Shown here: positions 1 through 8,543 of the stretch, piece by piece
How the letters are laid out: each line of letters opens with the position of its first letter
Position numbering within the stretch: position 1 is the stretch's first letter
From: an uncultured Bradyrhizobium sp.
GTDB taxonomy: Bacteria > Pseudomonadota > Alphaproteobacteria > Rhizobiales > Xanthobacteraceae
DNA: 64,000 nucleotides
Assembly: GCF_936928535.1 (NCBI RefSeq)
Contig: NZ_CAKZHY010000173.1
Span: forward strand, 89,271-153,270
Direction of reading: 5' to 3'
The notes under the pieces: generated by a model
Databases searched by the model: none
Told to the model about the DNA's origin: nothing
The model's input: only the letters and a program-made list of their open reading frames with translations
Position numbers and translations under genes: made by a program

Positions 1-383
1 GTCCTGGCCGCCGCCAGCAAGGTCGTCACGGCCTCGGGCCGCAGCCGATCATCCGCATCGAGGAAGACTAGCCAGTCACCGCGCGCATTGCGGGCCCCTA
101 AGTTGCGCGCGGCCGACACGCCGCTGGAATCGTTGCGCATCAGGCGCAGGCGCGGATCGCTGAAGGCGCCGACGATGGCCTCGGTGCCGTCGGTCGAGCC
201 GTCGTCGACGACGATGATCTCGATGACGTCGCCCTGCGCGAGCGCGCTATCGATGGTTTCGCCGATATAGGCCGCGGCATTCTTCGCGGGGATGACGACG
301 GACACCGCAGGCGACGCCGGGCGCGCATCCACCGCCGCTGGCGCGGCAGTCGGTAGGTCGAGCGTGGCATCGGCGAGGGGCAA
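1..383 (-). CDS. Family 2 glycosyltransferase, N-terminal part (runs off the window)
   Basis: Read on the minus strand this gives a GT-A family 2 start: SVVIPAKNAAAYIGETI, then IIVVDDGSTDGTEAIV, then GVSAARNLGARNARG and WLVFLDADDRL. The VDDGSTDGT and DADD motifs are the nucleotide-sugar and metal-binding parts of the fold. It should transfer a sugar from an activated donor at the cytoplasmic membrane, probably in surface polysaccharide assembly given the genes at 603-4365. No ATG is available: an in-frame stop lies just upstream, and TTG near 383 or GTG near 305 are the possible starts. The rest of the gene is outside the window. Confidence 0.8.
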   Translation of the reverse strand, partial: MPLADATLDLPTAAPAAVDARPASPAVSVVIPAKNAAAYIGETIDSALAQGDVIEIIVVDDGSTDGTEAIVGAFSDPRLRLMRNDSSGVSAARNLGARNARGDWLVFLDADDRLRPEAVTTLLAAAR

Positions 384-430
384 GGCGTGGGCTCGTCGTG
401 TTTAAGGATCTGTTAACCAGGGCCGCGTCG

Positions 431-472
431 CGCGACCGTCGCGGATGATACCCACATAACGATCAAATCGTT
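431..472. promoter_or_regulatory. Two short palindromes in the divergent glycosyltransferase promoter region
   Basis: The roughly 220-bp region between the two divergent glycosyltransferase genes holds CGCGAC-c-GTCGCG at 431-443 and AACGAT-caa-ATCGTT at 458-472. Both arms match perfectly in each. Their position between divergent genes fits operator sites, but no regulator can be assigned from sequence. Confidence 0.35.
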
Positions 473-602
473 GTTGCGAAGGCCCGCGCAGCGTCGGTTT
501 CGTAGATTAGCGTTAAACCTGTGGCGTTAAGTCTGTCGCAGCTTTCGAGAGGTTTGGCAGCGGGTCTCATGCGAGAATGCGGGGCCCTGACGCCGCGGAT
601 GG

Positions 603-1676
603 ATGCAAGTGCCCGCAAAGACATTCGACTACGATCCAGATGACATGATCCTCAACCTGTTCTTTGAGGACAAGGACGATCGCTGGTTTCCCGGCGACCG
701 CCATCTGCGTCGGATGGCGCGCAAGATGCTGTACGGCGAGCCGCGCATGAGCGGCCAGCTGCGCGTGTTCCTCAATCTCTGCGCCGGGCTCGATCGCCTC
801 GGCATCCGCTACCGCGTCAACGATTACGGCTACATCGCCCAGCACCCCGACGAAGTCGCCTGCATCATCGGTCGTGCCTTCCTGCTCGACAAGTTCGCGT
901 GGAAGAACCCGATCCTGCTCGGAGTTTGCGCCTTCAATCATCCGCTCGACGATCCCAACCTGTTCAAGCGGCTCCCGGTCAGAAAATTCCTGGTGCCCGG
1001 TCCGTGGTATGCCGACATGTACCGGCCGCATTGGCCGGAGACGGAAGCATGGCCTGTCGGCATCGACACCGAACAGTGGGCGCCGTCGCGGCCGCGCGAA
1101 AAGGCCGTCGACGTCCTGATCTACGACAAGGTCAGCCTGGATCGCGAGCGCCACGTGCCCGACCTGGTCGAGCCGGTTCGCGCGCGGCTGAGACAGGAAG
1201 GCCGCTCCTTCATCGAGCTGCGCTACGGCAGCTACAAGGAGGAGGACTACCGGTCGGCGCTGGCGCATTCGCGCGCGATGATCTTCCTGTGCCAGAACGA
1301 GAGTCAGGGCATCGCCTATCAGCAGGCGCTGTCCTGCGGCGTGCCGGTGTTTGCCTGGGACCCGGGTGGCCCGTGGCGGGATCCCGACTATTATCCGCAC
1401 CGCGTGCAGTTCGGACCTGTCTCCTCGGTGCCCTATTGGGACGATCGCTGCGGGCTCAAATTCAGCGACCGCGCCGGCTTCGAGGACCGTTGGGCCGATT
1501 TCTGGGCCGCCTGCACCGCGGGCAAGTTCGATCCGCGCGGCTATATCCTCGATCATCTGACGCTGGAGCAGCGCGCGCTGCAATATTACGAGATCGCGCG
1601 CAGCGTCGCGCGGCAGAGCCGGGTTCCTGCCGTCTCGGGCATGCTGGTTGACGGATGGTTAACGGGGATGGGGTAG
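603..1676 (+). CDS. Glycosyltransferase, GT-B type, surface polysaccharide
   Basis: A 357-residue protein without signal peptide or membrane segments. The C-terminal half carries a GT-B-like donor site: a strand-loop with FLCQNESQGIAYQQALSCGV, where the E-S-x-G-x-x-x-x-E/Q-A-L pattern matches the nucleotide-sugar binding element of family 1/4 transferases. The N-terminal acceptor domain (RMSGQLRVFLNLCAGLDRLG) resembles the start of many GT-B enzymes. It is followed after 40 bases by a Wzy/WaaL-like gene and then a CelD-like gene in the same direction, so a role in exopolysaccharide or O-antigen assembly is inferred. Donor and acceptor are unknown. Confidence 0.75.
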   Translation: MQVPAKTFDYDPDDMILNLFFEDKDDRWFPGDRHLRRMARKMLYGEPRMSGQLRVFLNLCAGLDRLGIRYRVNDYGYIAQHPDEVACIIGRAFLLDKFAWKNPILLGVCAFNHPLDDPNLFKRLPVRKFLVPGPWYADMYRPHWPETEAWPVGIDTEQWAPSRPREKAVDVLIYDKVSLDRERHVPDLVEPVRARLRQEGRSFIELRYGSYKEEDYRSALAHSRAMIFLCQNESQGIAYQQALSCGVPVFAWDPGGPWRDPDYYPHRVQFGPVSSVPYWDDRCGLKFSDRAGFEDRWADFWAACTAGKFDPRGYILDHLTLEQRALQYYEIARSVARQSRVPAVSGMLVDGWLTGMG

Positions 1677-1716
1677 ACCCCCTGGGGTCCCCCATCGTCC
1701 CGTCAGGCCTCGAGGC

Positions 1717-3069
1717 ATGGATCGCAGCGCCGCAGACATGACTGACGTCGAGGCCCGCTCGCTCGGCCATGCGCTGCGCGACGTGCTGGCGAGGTTCAAC
1801 GTCGTCAACGTGGCGCGCTGCCTTGTTGCCGTCGCCGCCCTGCTGCTGGTCCTGATCACGCTCGATCCGTTTCCCGACTTGCGCAATCCCGACGTCGCCA
1901 CTGTTGTCAGCGGGCGATTGGCGTCGACCTACATCTCGTTCGGATTGCTGGCCGCCGTCGCGGTGCTGCTCACCTTCACGACCGACGCGCCTTCGCTCAA
2001 AAGCTTGGTCAAGCCGCTGCATCTCTGCCTGATCGGCTGGATGCTGATCAACCTCGCATTCTCCGAGAGCCGCGAGATCTCGATCCAGCGCTTCGTGCTC
2101 GCGGGCAGCGCCACCACGCTGGCCGTGCTGCTGCCGCTGCTGCCACCGACGCAGCGGAGCTTCAATCTGTGCATCGGTGGTGCTGCGCTGGCGCTGCTGG
2201 TGACGTGCTATCTCGGCGTCATCCTTGCCCCGCACTATGCGATCCACACCGCGCTCGACATCACCGAGCCGCAGCTTGCCGGCGACTGGCGCGGCAGCTT
2301 CGGCCACAAGAACATCGCCTCGCCGGTGATGTCCATTCTGGTCTATGTCGGCATTTACCTGTCGGCCGTGGGGTCTTTCGTGCTGGGGCCGGCGATCGCG
2401 CTGCTGGCCGGCATCTTCCTGATCTTCACCGGCGGCAAGACGTCCACGGTGCTCTGCCTTGCCATCTACGCCCTGGCGTCGCTGGTTTATGTCACCAGGA
2501 GCCTGTGGCTGAAGCGGATCATCTGCTTTGCGCCGCTGATCGTGATGAACCTGCTGACCGTCGGCAGCGTCGTGAGCCCGGTGCTGGGCAGCATCACACG
2601 GGTGCTTCCGATCGATCCCAGCTTCACCGGCCGTGCCGAGGTCTGGGAGTTTGCACTCGCAGCCGTTGCGGAAAAGCCGATCACCGGTCATGGCTATGCG
2701 GCGTTCTGGGACGGCGCGGCGGAGGGGAAGACCGTCCAGGGCTCGGAATGGGCGGTGACCGCGGCGCACAGCCATAACAGCTATCTCGATCTGGCCGTCA
2801 CCATCGGCCTGCCGGGCCTGGTGCTCGTCATCCTCATCTTCGTGCTTGCGCCGCTGCGCAATTTCCAGGAGGTCCAGGCCCACAATCGCAGCACCGCACT
2901 GGGCAAGCTGTTCCTGACCATCTGGATGTTCGGCCTGTATTTCGGGGTGACTGAAACCTTCCTGGTCGAGCGGCAGAATCCGGTCTGGTTCATGTTCGCG
3001 CTCGCGGTCGCAGGGCTGCACTTCCTGGCCCGGTTCCAATGCATCACGCAAGGGGAACCCGAACGCTGA
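1717..3069 (+). CDS. O-antigen ligase / Wzy-polymerase family membrane protein
   Basis: A 450-residue polytopic membrane protein with about ten to twelve hydrophobic segments. Between them lies a long extracytoplasmic loop containing FTGRAEVWEFALAAVAEKP and, further on, AAHSHNSYLDLAVTIGLPG. The R-x-x-x-W and H-(S)-H-N-x-Y-L-x-x-x-x-x-x-G patterns are the hallmarks of the WaaL/Wzy superfamily, which joins or polymerises undecaprenyl-linked glycans on the periplasmic side. Starts at ATG 1717, 40 bases after the glycosyltransferase, so probably cotranscribed. Whether it is a ligase or a polymerase cannot be told from sequence. Confidence 0.85.
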   Translation: MDRSAADMTDVEARSLGHALRDVLARFNVVNVARCLVAVAALLLVLITLDPFPDLRNPDVATVVSGRLASTYISFGLLAAVAVLLTFTTDAPSLKSLVKPLHLCLIGWMLINLAFSESREISIQRFVLAGSATTLAVLLPLLPPTQRSFNLCIGGAALALLVTCYLGVILAPHYAIHTALDITEPQLAGDWRGSFGHKNIASPVMSILVYVGIYLSAVGSFVLGPAIALLAGIFLIFTGGKTSTVLCLAIYALASLVYVTRSLWLKRIICFAPLIVMNLLTVGSVVSPVLGSITRVLPIDPSFTGRAEVWEFALAAVAEKPITGHGYAAFWDGAAEGKTVQGSEWAVTAAHSHNSYLDLAVTIGLPGLVLVILIFVLAPLRNFQEVQAHNRSTALGKLFLTIWMFGLYFGVTETFLVERQNPVWFMFALAVAGLHFLARFQCITQGEPER

Positions 3070-3207
3070 CAACTTGTCGCAGCTGCACGTTCCATATCGG
3101 CACACGCGCGACGGCGCCGGCGCAACTGACGGTATCGGCTTAACGATAAGCAGCGACGTAACTTGTGGTCTGCGACAAAACATAATCTATCTGGTTGTGT
3201 TCAGTAA

Positions 3208-4365
3208 TTGTATGCCCCGCAAATGGCGTTCCTCAGCGTCGAGCAACTAGACGGTCGGCTATCCAGCGTGTCGGGAATCTCGGTCGATTTCCTGCGTGAC
3301 TGGCGACAGGCTGCATTGCGCCTGAACGCCGGCCATCGCACCGCGTTTCAGCATGGTTACTGGCTGGGCGCCTGGTACGGGGCGTTTCACGGCGTCGCGC
3401 CGCTGATCGCCGTCATCACCGACACGGCGACCGGCAGGGACATCGCGCTGGTGCCGATGTTCAGCCACACCAGGCGCGGCATCCGTGTCGTCGAGTTTGC
3501 CGATCTCGATGTTTCCGACAACAACGCTCCGATCATTGCTTGCGATGCGAGTTTCGATGCGGCCGGCGCAGAGGCGATCAGCGCGGCGCTGGTCGATGGC
3601 TTGCGCGCCCTGCCTGATCGTTTCGACCTGCTTCGCTTCAAGAAGATGCCGTCCTATGTCGGCGCCAAGCCGAACCCGCTGGTGTCGCTCGGCCGCTCCG
3701 GCTCCTGCTCGCTCAACGGCAATCTCGTGCTGACCGGCGACGATTATGCGGACTATCAGGCCTCGATCAAGCGCATGCAGATGCCGCGCTGCTGGCGCGT
3801 GTTCAGCCGCCATGCCGGCGCCCGCTTCGAGATCGCCACCGACGTTGCGCGCGCGCACGAACTGCTCGACGTCATCGATGTGCAGCAGCAGGAGCGGATG
3901 CAGCAGCTCGGCTCGCGGTTCGTTCTCAACGATGCGGTCCATGCCCGCTTCTACCGTGATGTCGCGCGGCAAGGCGTTGCGGAAGGTTTTGCGGTGGTTT
4001 CGGCGCTGGTCTGCGACGAGGGCATCGTGGCGACGACGTTCGGCGTCAGATACGGCGCGACCTATTATTTGCTGCGCATCGGCCATGCCGGCAAGCAATG
4101 GGCGAATTGCTCACCGGGGCTGCTCGTGACCGAGCGCACCATGGCGGCGCTGCATGCGCAGGGCGTGCGGCGCTTCGATCTCAGCATCGGTAATCACGAC
4201 TACAAGCGCCGCTTCGGCGCCGAGCCGGTGCCGCTGACCAATGTCAGTGTCGCGCTGTCATGGCGCGGACTGCCCTTTGTCTTTCGCGACCATGCCGCGC
4301 AGGGAGTGCGCCGTCATCCAAGGCTCGCAGCCTTGGTGGCGCGGGCCATGGGCAAGACGCGCTGA
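3208..4365 (+). CDS. CelD/BcsL-like GNAT-family acyltransferase
   Basis: A 385-residue protein of the type annotated as cellulose biosynthesis protein CelD, with an FemAB/GNAT-like acyltransferase domain in the C-terminal half (EGFAVVSALVCDEGIVATTFG, then YYLLRIGHAGKQWANCSPGLL). Such proteins occur in exopolysaccharide clusters and are thought to acylate sugars or lipid-linked glycans. It is third in line after a glycosyltransferase and a Wzy/WaaL protein. The start is uncertain: TTG 3208 or ATG 3223. The 138-base gap upstream could hold its own promoter. Confidence 0.75.
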   Translation: MYAPQMAFLSVEQLDGRLSSVSGISVDFLRDWRQAALRLNAGHRTAFQHGYWLGAWYGAFHGVAPLIAVITDTATGRDIALVPMFSHTRRGIRVVEFADLDVSDNNAPIIACDASFDAAGAEAISAALVDGLRALPDRFDLLRFKKMPSYVGAKPNPLVSLGRSGSCSLNGNLVLTGDDYADYQASIKRMQMPRCWRVFSRHAGARFEIATDVARAHELLDVIDVQQQERMQQLGSRFVLNDAVHARFYRDVARQGVAEGFAVVSALVCDEGIVATTFGVRYGATYYLLRIGHAGKQWANCSPGLLVTERTMAALHAQGVRRFDLSIGNHDYKRRFGAEPVPLTNVSVALSWRGLPFVFRDHAAQGVRRHPRLAALVARAMGKTR

Positions 4366-4468
4366 AAAAGACGCGCTGAGAAAGACGCGATGAACCGTCT
4401 CTGGTTGCAGCGGTCACTCGTATATCGCATTCGTTGTGCTATCGTGACCGCCTCAGCGAGGAGGCGAC

Positions 4469-5353
4469 ATGGACGATCGTTCGACCAAATATCGCGCGTT
4501 CTTTGCACAATTGATCTGCAGCGCGGCCAAGGCCACGGATCCTCGCCTCGAACAGGCCTTTCGCAATGTGAGGCGCGAACCCTTCGCCGGGCCCGGCCCG
4601 TGGTCGATCGCATTGGGCGGTCATCCCTATGTCGTGACGCCCGATGACGATCCGGTCTTCCTCTATCAGAACACGCTGCTGGCACTGGATCCGGCGCGGG
4701 GCATCAACATCGGCATGCCCGGCGCGCACGCGCATTGGCTGAGCGGCTGCGCGGTCAGGGAAGGCGAGACTGTGCTCCAGATCGGCGCGGGCACGGGTTA
4801 TTACACGGCGATCCTCGCCGAACTCGCCGGCCCCAATGGCCGCGTCTATGCCTATGAGATCGACGAACGCTTGGCGGCGCTCGCGCGTGAGAATTTGAAG
4901 GACATCGCCAATGTCGAGCTGCGCGAGCGTTCGGGCGTTGCCGCCGATCTGCCAGATGTTGACGTGGTCTATGTCTGCGCCGGCGCGGCGCAGCCGGCCG
5001 TGGAATGGCTGGAGGCGTTGCGGCCTGGCGGCCGGCTGGTGTTTCCGCTAGCCCCGGCCGGCGTGCTCGGCGGCATGCTGATGATCACACGCCCGGAGCA
5101 GGGCGCGGCCTGGCCCGCCAAATTCCTGAGCCGGGCCCAGTTCATCGGCTGCGCGGGGCTTCAGGATGCGGAGATCGCACGGCGGCTGGCCGAGGCCTTC
5201 GCGAAAGGCTGGGAAGGCGTGCAGTCGTTGCGGCGAGAAGATGCGCCCGACGACACCTGCTGGTTCGCCGGCGACGGCTGGTGGCTCTCAACGGCGCCAG
5301 CATCTGCGCCGGCGGTCAGCATCCCGCCGCACGGCGACATCACGCGGGCTTAG
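4469..5353 (+). CDS. PIMT-like SAM-dependent methyltransferase
   Basis: A 294-residue protein with a SAM-binding motif I at about residues 103-111 (VLQIGAGTGYYTAILAEL), an acidic end of strand 2 (VYAYEIDERLAALA), and a PIMT-like layout (LRPGGRLVFPL). The family repairs isoaspartyl residues in damaged proteins, but this protein is longer than the usual 210-220 residues and the N-terminal half contains a distinctive PWSIALGGHPYVVTPDD stretch. The substrate may therefore differ. It is preceded by GAGGAGGCGAC, a good ribosome site. It stands alone between the polysaccharide genes and an unknown gene. Confidence 0.75.
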   Translation: MDDRSTKYRAFFAQLICSAAKATDPRLEQAFRNVRREPFAGPGPWSIALGGHPYVVTPDDDPVFLYQNTLLALDPARGINIGMPGAHAHWLSGCAVREGETVLQIGAGTGYYTAILAELAGPNGRVYAYEIDERLAALARENLKDIANVELRERSGVAADLPDVDVVYVCAGAAQPAVEWLEALRPGGRLVFPLAPAGVLGGMLMITRPEQGAAWPAKFLSRAQFIGCAGLQDAEIARRLAEAFAKGWEGVQSLRREDAPDDTCWFAGDGWWLSTAPASAPAVSIPPHGDITRA

Positions 5354-5512
5354 GAAACGCACCTGCAAGTGTCTGGATGTTGGTGGCACGTGAAATGAAG
5401 CAAACGAATCAACAGACTTCATGGGCGCCTGTTAGCGATGGTGTCGATTGCAATGACGCTATCCACCGTATCTTTAGGACAGCAGGTACCTGAAAATCGC
5501 AAGGCAACGACC

Positions 5513-5935
5513 ATGGCCAACGAATCGAAAATCGTGAACGATGCTCTTGCGTCGGCCGAACAGATTTCAAGAGCACTCTCACAGTCGGGCTATACAGCGG
5601 ATTTCTCCCTCGAAAGCCTCAAGCAAGTTGACCGGTTCTTTGAAGAGCAAGCGGTCAATGGGCAGCCCCGGCCCCGGGGTCTCCTGTCACAGCAACTGGG
5701 AGCGCGCCTGTTTGCAGTTGGCGCGTATGTTGGCGAGGTCATTCGCCGTCTGAATGATGGCCAATGGCAGGGTGACGACAATGATCCCCAAGCTGAAATC
5801 AATATTGCCGTTCGATTGAAGGACGGAGCTCTGCTGTGGCCCGTTCAACGGGTGATGAGACGTTTTAAAAATGGAGCCGACGATAGCGTTTGGGTCTATG
5901 GCGTCACCGTATCGTCGTCTGCAACGAAACAGTGA
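5513..5935 (+). CDS. Hypothetical protein, 140 residues
   Basis: Not recognised. The most likely start is ATG 5513 (MANESKIVNDALASAEQ), although an upstream in-frame ATG exists at 5438. The protein is soluble and mixed alpha/beta, with an N-terminal helical part and a C-terminal strand-rich part (INIAVRLKDGALLWPVQRVMRRFKNG, DSVWVYGVTV). AT content is higher than in neighbouring genes, and codon use is less biased, which may mean recent acquisition or low expression. It does not form an operon with the methyltransferase upstream (160-base gap). Confidence 0.6.
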   Translation: MANESKIVNDALASAEQISRALSQSGYTADFSLESLKQVDRFFEEQAVNGQPRPRGLLSQQLGARLFAVGAYVGEVIRRLNDGQWQGDDNDPQAEINIAVRLKDGALLWPVQRVMRRFKNGADDSVWVYGVTVSSSATKQ

Positions 5936-6147
5936 TCGCGTCTCACGATCCCGCGCACTCCGCGCAGTGAAAGCGGCCGCGCGAGGCGCGGAACAGGCTG
6001 CGGCAATACCAGCGGCGCGCGAGCGCCTGGGCCGGTCTGCGGATCATTTGTGCAATCAGGAGAAGTTCGAAAGCCATGTCTTTCGTAAATCCTGCGTCTC
6101 GTAAATCCTGCGTGTCGTAAGCGCTGTCGTTTCTACGCACATAGATG
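5936..6147. other. Intergenic stretch with a short tandem repeat
   Basis: This convergent intergenic region has no convincing gene. It contains two adjacent copies of a 16-base unit, TCGTAAATCCTGCGT(C/G), at 6083-6098 and 6099-6114, followed by a third partial copy, TCGTAAGCGCTG. A short reverse-strand frame across it is discussed among the rejected items. Confidence 0.5.
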
Positions 6148-6177
6148 GGGCGGCATTCTCCCTGGAGAATGCCGCCC
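6148..6177 (-). terminator. Strong hairpin downstream of wrbA
   Basis: GGGCGGCATTCTCC and GGAGAATGCCGCCC form a perfect 14-base-pair inverted repeat with almost no loop, 40 bases beyond the wrbA stop codon. No T tract follows on either strand, so it may act as an mRNA 3'-end stabiliser or a factor-dependent terminator rather than a classic intrinsic terminator. Confidence 0.5.
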
Positions 6178-6216
6178 GCGTCGCATCTGCCATGCAGCCG
6201 GTCGGTGCGTTTAAGC

Positions 6217-6816
6217 TTAACCGTGCAGCTTTTTTGCGGTGTCCGCGATCTGGCGGCCCTGATAACGCGCGCCGGCGAGCTCGTTGGCGCTGGGCTGGCG
6301 GCTGCCGTCGCCGCCGGTGATCGTGGTGGCGCCGTAGGGCGCGCCGCCGGTGACTTCGTCGAGCTTCATCTGGCCGGCAAAGCCGTAGTTCATGCCGACG
6401 ATCACCATGCCGAAATGCAGCAGGTTGGTGATGATAGAGAACAGCGTCGTCTCCTGGCCGCCATGCTGGGTCGCTGACGACGTGAAGGCGCCGCCGACCT
6501 TGCCGTGCAGCGCGCCCTTGGCCCAGAGCCCGCCGGCCTGGTCGAGGAAGTTCGCCATCTGCGAGGTCATGCGACCGAAGCGGGTGCCGGTGCCGATGAT
6601 GATCGCATCATAGTTGGCAAGATCTTCGATCTTGGCGACGGGCGCGGCCTGGTCGACCTTGTAGTACGAGGCCTTCGCGACCTCGGCCGGCACGAGCTCA
6701 GGTACGCGCTTGATGTCGACGGTGGCGCCGGCCTCGCGCGCGCCCTCCGCGACGGCATTGGCCATCGCTTCGATATGGCCATAGGCGGAATAATACAGGA
6801 CGAGAACTTTGGTCAT
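6217..6816 (-). CDS. wrbA: NAD(P)H:quinone oxidoreductase WrbA
   Basis: A 199-residue flavodoxin-like protein of normal WrbA length. It begins MTKVLVLYYSAYGHIEAMA, whose YYSAYGHI segment is the FMN phosphate loop. It continues with IIIGTGTRFGRMTSQM and the WrbA-specific SSATQHGGQETT and HFGMVIVGMNYGF segments. The enzyme carries out two-electron reduction of quinones using FMN, protecting against semiquinone radicals. A GGAGACCACC ribosome site precedes the start at 6816. It is last in a minus-strand set with a pirin and a short-chain dehydrogenase, which suggests a joint quinone or electrophile stress response under the divergent LysR regulator. Confidence 0.95.
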   Translation of the reverse strand: MTKVLVLYYSAYGHIEAMANAVAEGAREAGATVDIKRVPELVPAEVAKASYYKVDQAAPVAKIEDLANYDAIIIGTGTRFGRMTSQMANFLDQAGGLWAKGALHGKVGGAFTSSATQHGGQETTLFSIITNLLHFGMVIVGMNYGFAGQMKLDEVTGGAPYGATTITGGDGSRQPSANELAGARYQGRQIADTAKKLHG

Positions 6817-6847
6817 GGTGGTCTCCTTTGAGGTGTTTTTGATCTCT

Positions 6848-6931
6848 CCGTCGTTCCGGGGCGATGCAAAGCATCGAACCCGGAACCTCGAGATTCCGGG
6901 TCTGGCGCTTTGCGCCATCCCGGAATGACGG
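6848..6931. repeat. Intergenic palindromic repeat (REP-like)
   Basis: CCGTCGTTCCGGG at the left and CCCGGAATGACGG at the right form the outer arms, and CCCGGAACCTCGAGATTCCGGG forms an inner palindrome. Such elements recur between genes in Bradyrhizobium-type genomes. It lies between the pirin and wrbA genes, so it would be transcribed within their mRNA. Confidence 0.7.
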
Positions 6932-6943
6932 CAAGCGATGTGG

Positions 6944-7642
6944 TTACGCGGCGTCGACGAGCACGAGCTCGGAATCTTCGAGCGCCGTGATCGTCAGCTT
7001 GCTTTCGTCGCGGATCGCGGCGCCGTCGCGGGCGTTGACGCGCACGCCGTTGATCTCGACCGCACCTGCGGCGGGCACGAGATAGAGATGCCGCGCCTGC
7101 TGCGGTTCGTACTCCGCGCTCTCGCCGGCCTTCAGCGTGGTGGCGAGCACCCGCGCATCGGCGCGGATCGGCAGCGCATCAGTGTCGCCTGCGACGCCGC
7201 TCGCGATGGTGACGAGCTTGCCGGAGCGATCCGCCCTAGGAAACGGCTTCGAGCCCCAGGTCGGCTGTCCGCCGCGCGACGTCGGCTCGATCCAGATCTG
7301 GAAGATCCGCGTCCTGGTCGGCTCGAGATTGTACTCGGAGTGGCGGATGCCGCTGCCGGCGCTCATCACCTGCACGTCGCCCGCTTCAGTGCGGCCCTCG
7401 TTGCCGAGGCTGTCCTGATGGGTGATCGCGCCTTCGCGGACATAGGTGATGATCTCCATGTTGGCGTGCGGATGGGCGGGAAAGCCGGTGTTCGGCGCGA
7501 TCTCGTCGTCGTTCCACACCCGCAAGGCGCCGTGGCCCATGTTGTTCGGGTCATAGTGACTGGCGAAGGAGAAATGATGTTTGGCTTTCAGCCAGCCGTG
7601 ATCGGCGCCGCCAAGTTTGTTGAAAGGTCTGAGTTCGATCAT
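6944..7642 (-). CDS. Pirin family protein (bicupin, possible quercetin dioxygenase)
   Basis: A 232-residue bicupin of the YhhW/pirin group. The N-terminal cupin carries the metal-binding pattern FPAHPHANMEIITYV and, later, GSGIRHSEYN, which supply the His and Glu ligands for Fe(II) or Ni. The C-terminal cupin (HLYLVPAAGAVEINGVRVNARDG) lacks metal ligands, as is usual. Some homologues open the quercetin ring, but the physiological role is generally unknown. It sits between wrbA and a short-chain dehydrogenase on the same strand with gaps of 127 and 33 bases. Confidence 0.9.
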   Translation of the reverse strand: MIELRPFNKLGGADHGWLKAKHHFSFASHYDPNNMGHGALRVWNDDEIAPNTGFPAHPHANMEIITYVREGAITHQDSLGNEGRTEAGDVQVMSAGSGIRHSEYNLEPTRTRIFQIWIEPTSRGGQPTWGSKPFPRADRSGKLVTIASGVAGDTDALPIRADARVLATTLKAGESAEYEPQQARHLYLVPAAGAVEINGVRVNARDGAAIRDESKLTITALEDSELVLVDAA

Positions 7643-7675
7643 GGGAGTGTTTCCTTTGATGGACGGGGTTTGGCG

Positions 7676-8428
7676 CTATGCGCCAAATCCGCCGTCGACA
7701 TTGAGCACCGTGCCGGTGACGAAGGAGGCTTCGGGGCTTGCGAGGAAGACGATGCCGGCGGCGACTTCCTCGGGGCGGCCGAAGCGCTGCAGCGCGTGCT
7801 GCTTGCGCTGGGCTTCCGCGAAATCGCGGTCGTCATCAGGGTTCATGTCGGTGTTGATCGAGCCGGGCTGCACCACGTTGACGGTAATGCCGCGCGGGCC
7901 GAGGTCGCGTGCCGCACCCTTGGTGTAGCCAACCACGGCAGCCTTGGTGGCAACGTAGTCGGCAAGACCCGGGAATGTAGCACGGTCGGCGAGCATGGAG
8001 CCGACGGTGACGATGCGGCCGCCTTCACCCATCAATTGCGAGGCGGCGCGGATCGCCGCGATCACGCCGTGAACGTTGACCTGGTCCTGCCGCTCCAGAG
8101 CGCCGGTGTCGGCCTTCGCATCGTCGGTCGCGCCGCCGGCGGCAACGCCTGCATTGTTGACGAGGATGTCGAGATGGCCGAACTCCTTTGCGACGTCGTT
8201 GACGAGCTTCGTCACGTCCTTGGCCGAGGCTTGATCGGCCTTGAAGGCGCGGGCCTTGACGCCGCGGGCCTTCAGCTCGGTGACGACGGCCTCGGCCTTC
8301 TCCGGCGAAGCGACATAGCTGATCGCGACGTCAGCGCCTTCATCGGCGAGAGCGCGGGCCGAGGCCGCGCCGATGCCGCGCGAACCGCCGGTGACGAGGG
8401 CAACCTTGCCTGAAAGCTTCTTGGTCAT
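7676..8428 (-). CDS. Short-chain dehydrogenase/reductase
   Basis: A 250-residue classical SDR. The cofactor motif TGGSRGIG lies at about residues 13-20, NNAG at 91-94, the catalytic Ser at 144, and Tyr158 and Lys162 in YVATK. The sequence ends FVTGTVLNVDGGFGA, typical of 3-oxoacyl-ACP-reductase-like members. Residue 38 onward (SYVASPEKA) lacks an acidic residue at the end of strand 2, suggesting NADPH preference. ATG 8428 was chosen because it aligns with family starts; the upstream extension is non-coding. It is first in the SDR-pirin-wrbA set and divergent from the LysR gene, its likely regulator. Confidence 0.93.
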   Translation of the reverse strand: MTKKLSGKVALVTGGSRGIGAASARALADEGADVAISYVASPEKAEAVVTELKARGVKARAFKADQASAKDVTKLVNDVAKEFGHLDILVNNAGVAAGGATDDAKADTGALERQDQVNVHGVIAAIRAASQLMGEGGRIVTVGSMLADRATFPGLADYVATKAAVVGYTKGAARDLGPRGITVNVVQPGSINTDMNPDDDRDFAEAQRKQHALQRFGRPEEVAAGIVFLASPEASFVTGTVLNVDGGFGA

Positions 8429-8502
8429 TGGATTTCTCCAGTCCTGAATTTCTGATGACCCTTGGATAAGCCTCCGCCTGTGGTATAGAAATAGAAACTG
8501 TC

Positions 8503-8517
8503 GAAACACATTGTTTC
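8503..8517. promoter_or_regulatory. Inverted repeat in the SDR/LysR divergent promoter region
   Basis: GAAAC-acatt-GTTTC lies in the 115-base gap between the divergent SDR and LysR genes, 27 bases upstream of the LysR start codon. A further GAAAC lies at 8494-8498. Position and dyad symmetry fit the autoregulatory site of a LysR-type regulator, but no footprint-like evidence is available. Confidence 0.45.
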
Positions 8518-8543
8518 CATTAATATCCCAGACGGACCCTGCC

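Noticed and set aside
1462..3183. Long minus-strand frame opposite the Wzy/WaaL-like gene
   Set aside because: Its product is a Gln/Asp/Arg/His-rich shadow of a hydrophobic membrane protein; no motif or ribosome site.
5943..6077. Possible 44-residue basic protein on the minus strand (MAFELLLIAQMIRRPAQALA...)
   Set aside because: No good ribosome site, composition follows the local GC skew, and no similarity to a family I know. Could be real but not supported.
6083..6126. CRISPR-like repeats
   Set aside because: Only two full adjacent units with no spacers and no cas genes.
6938..8413. Long open frame on the plus strand across the pirin and SDR genes
   Set aside because: It is antisense to two clear protein families with intact motifs; long reverse frames are expected in DNA this GC-rich.
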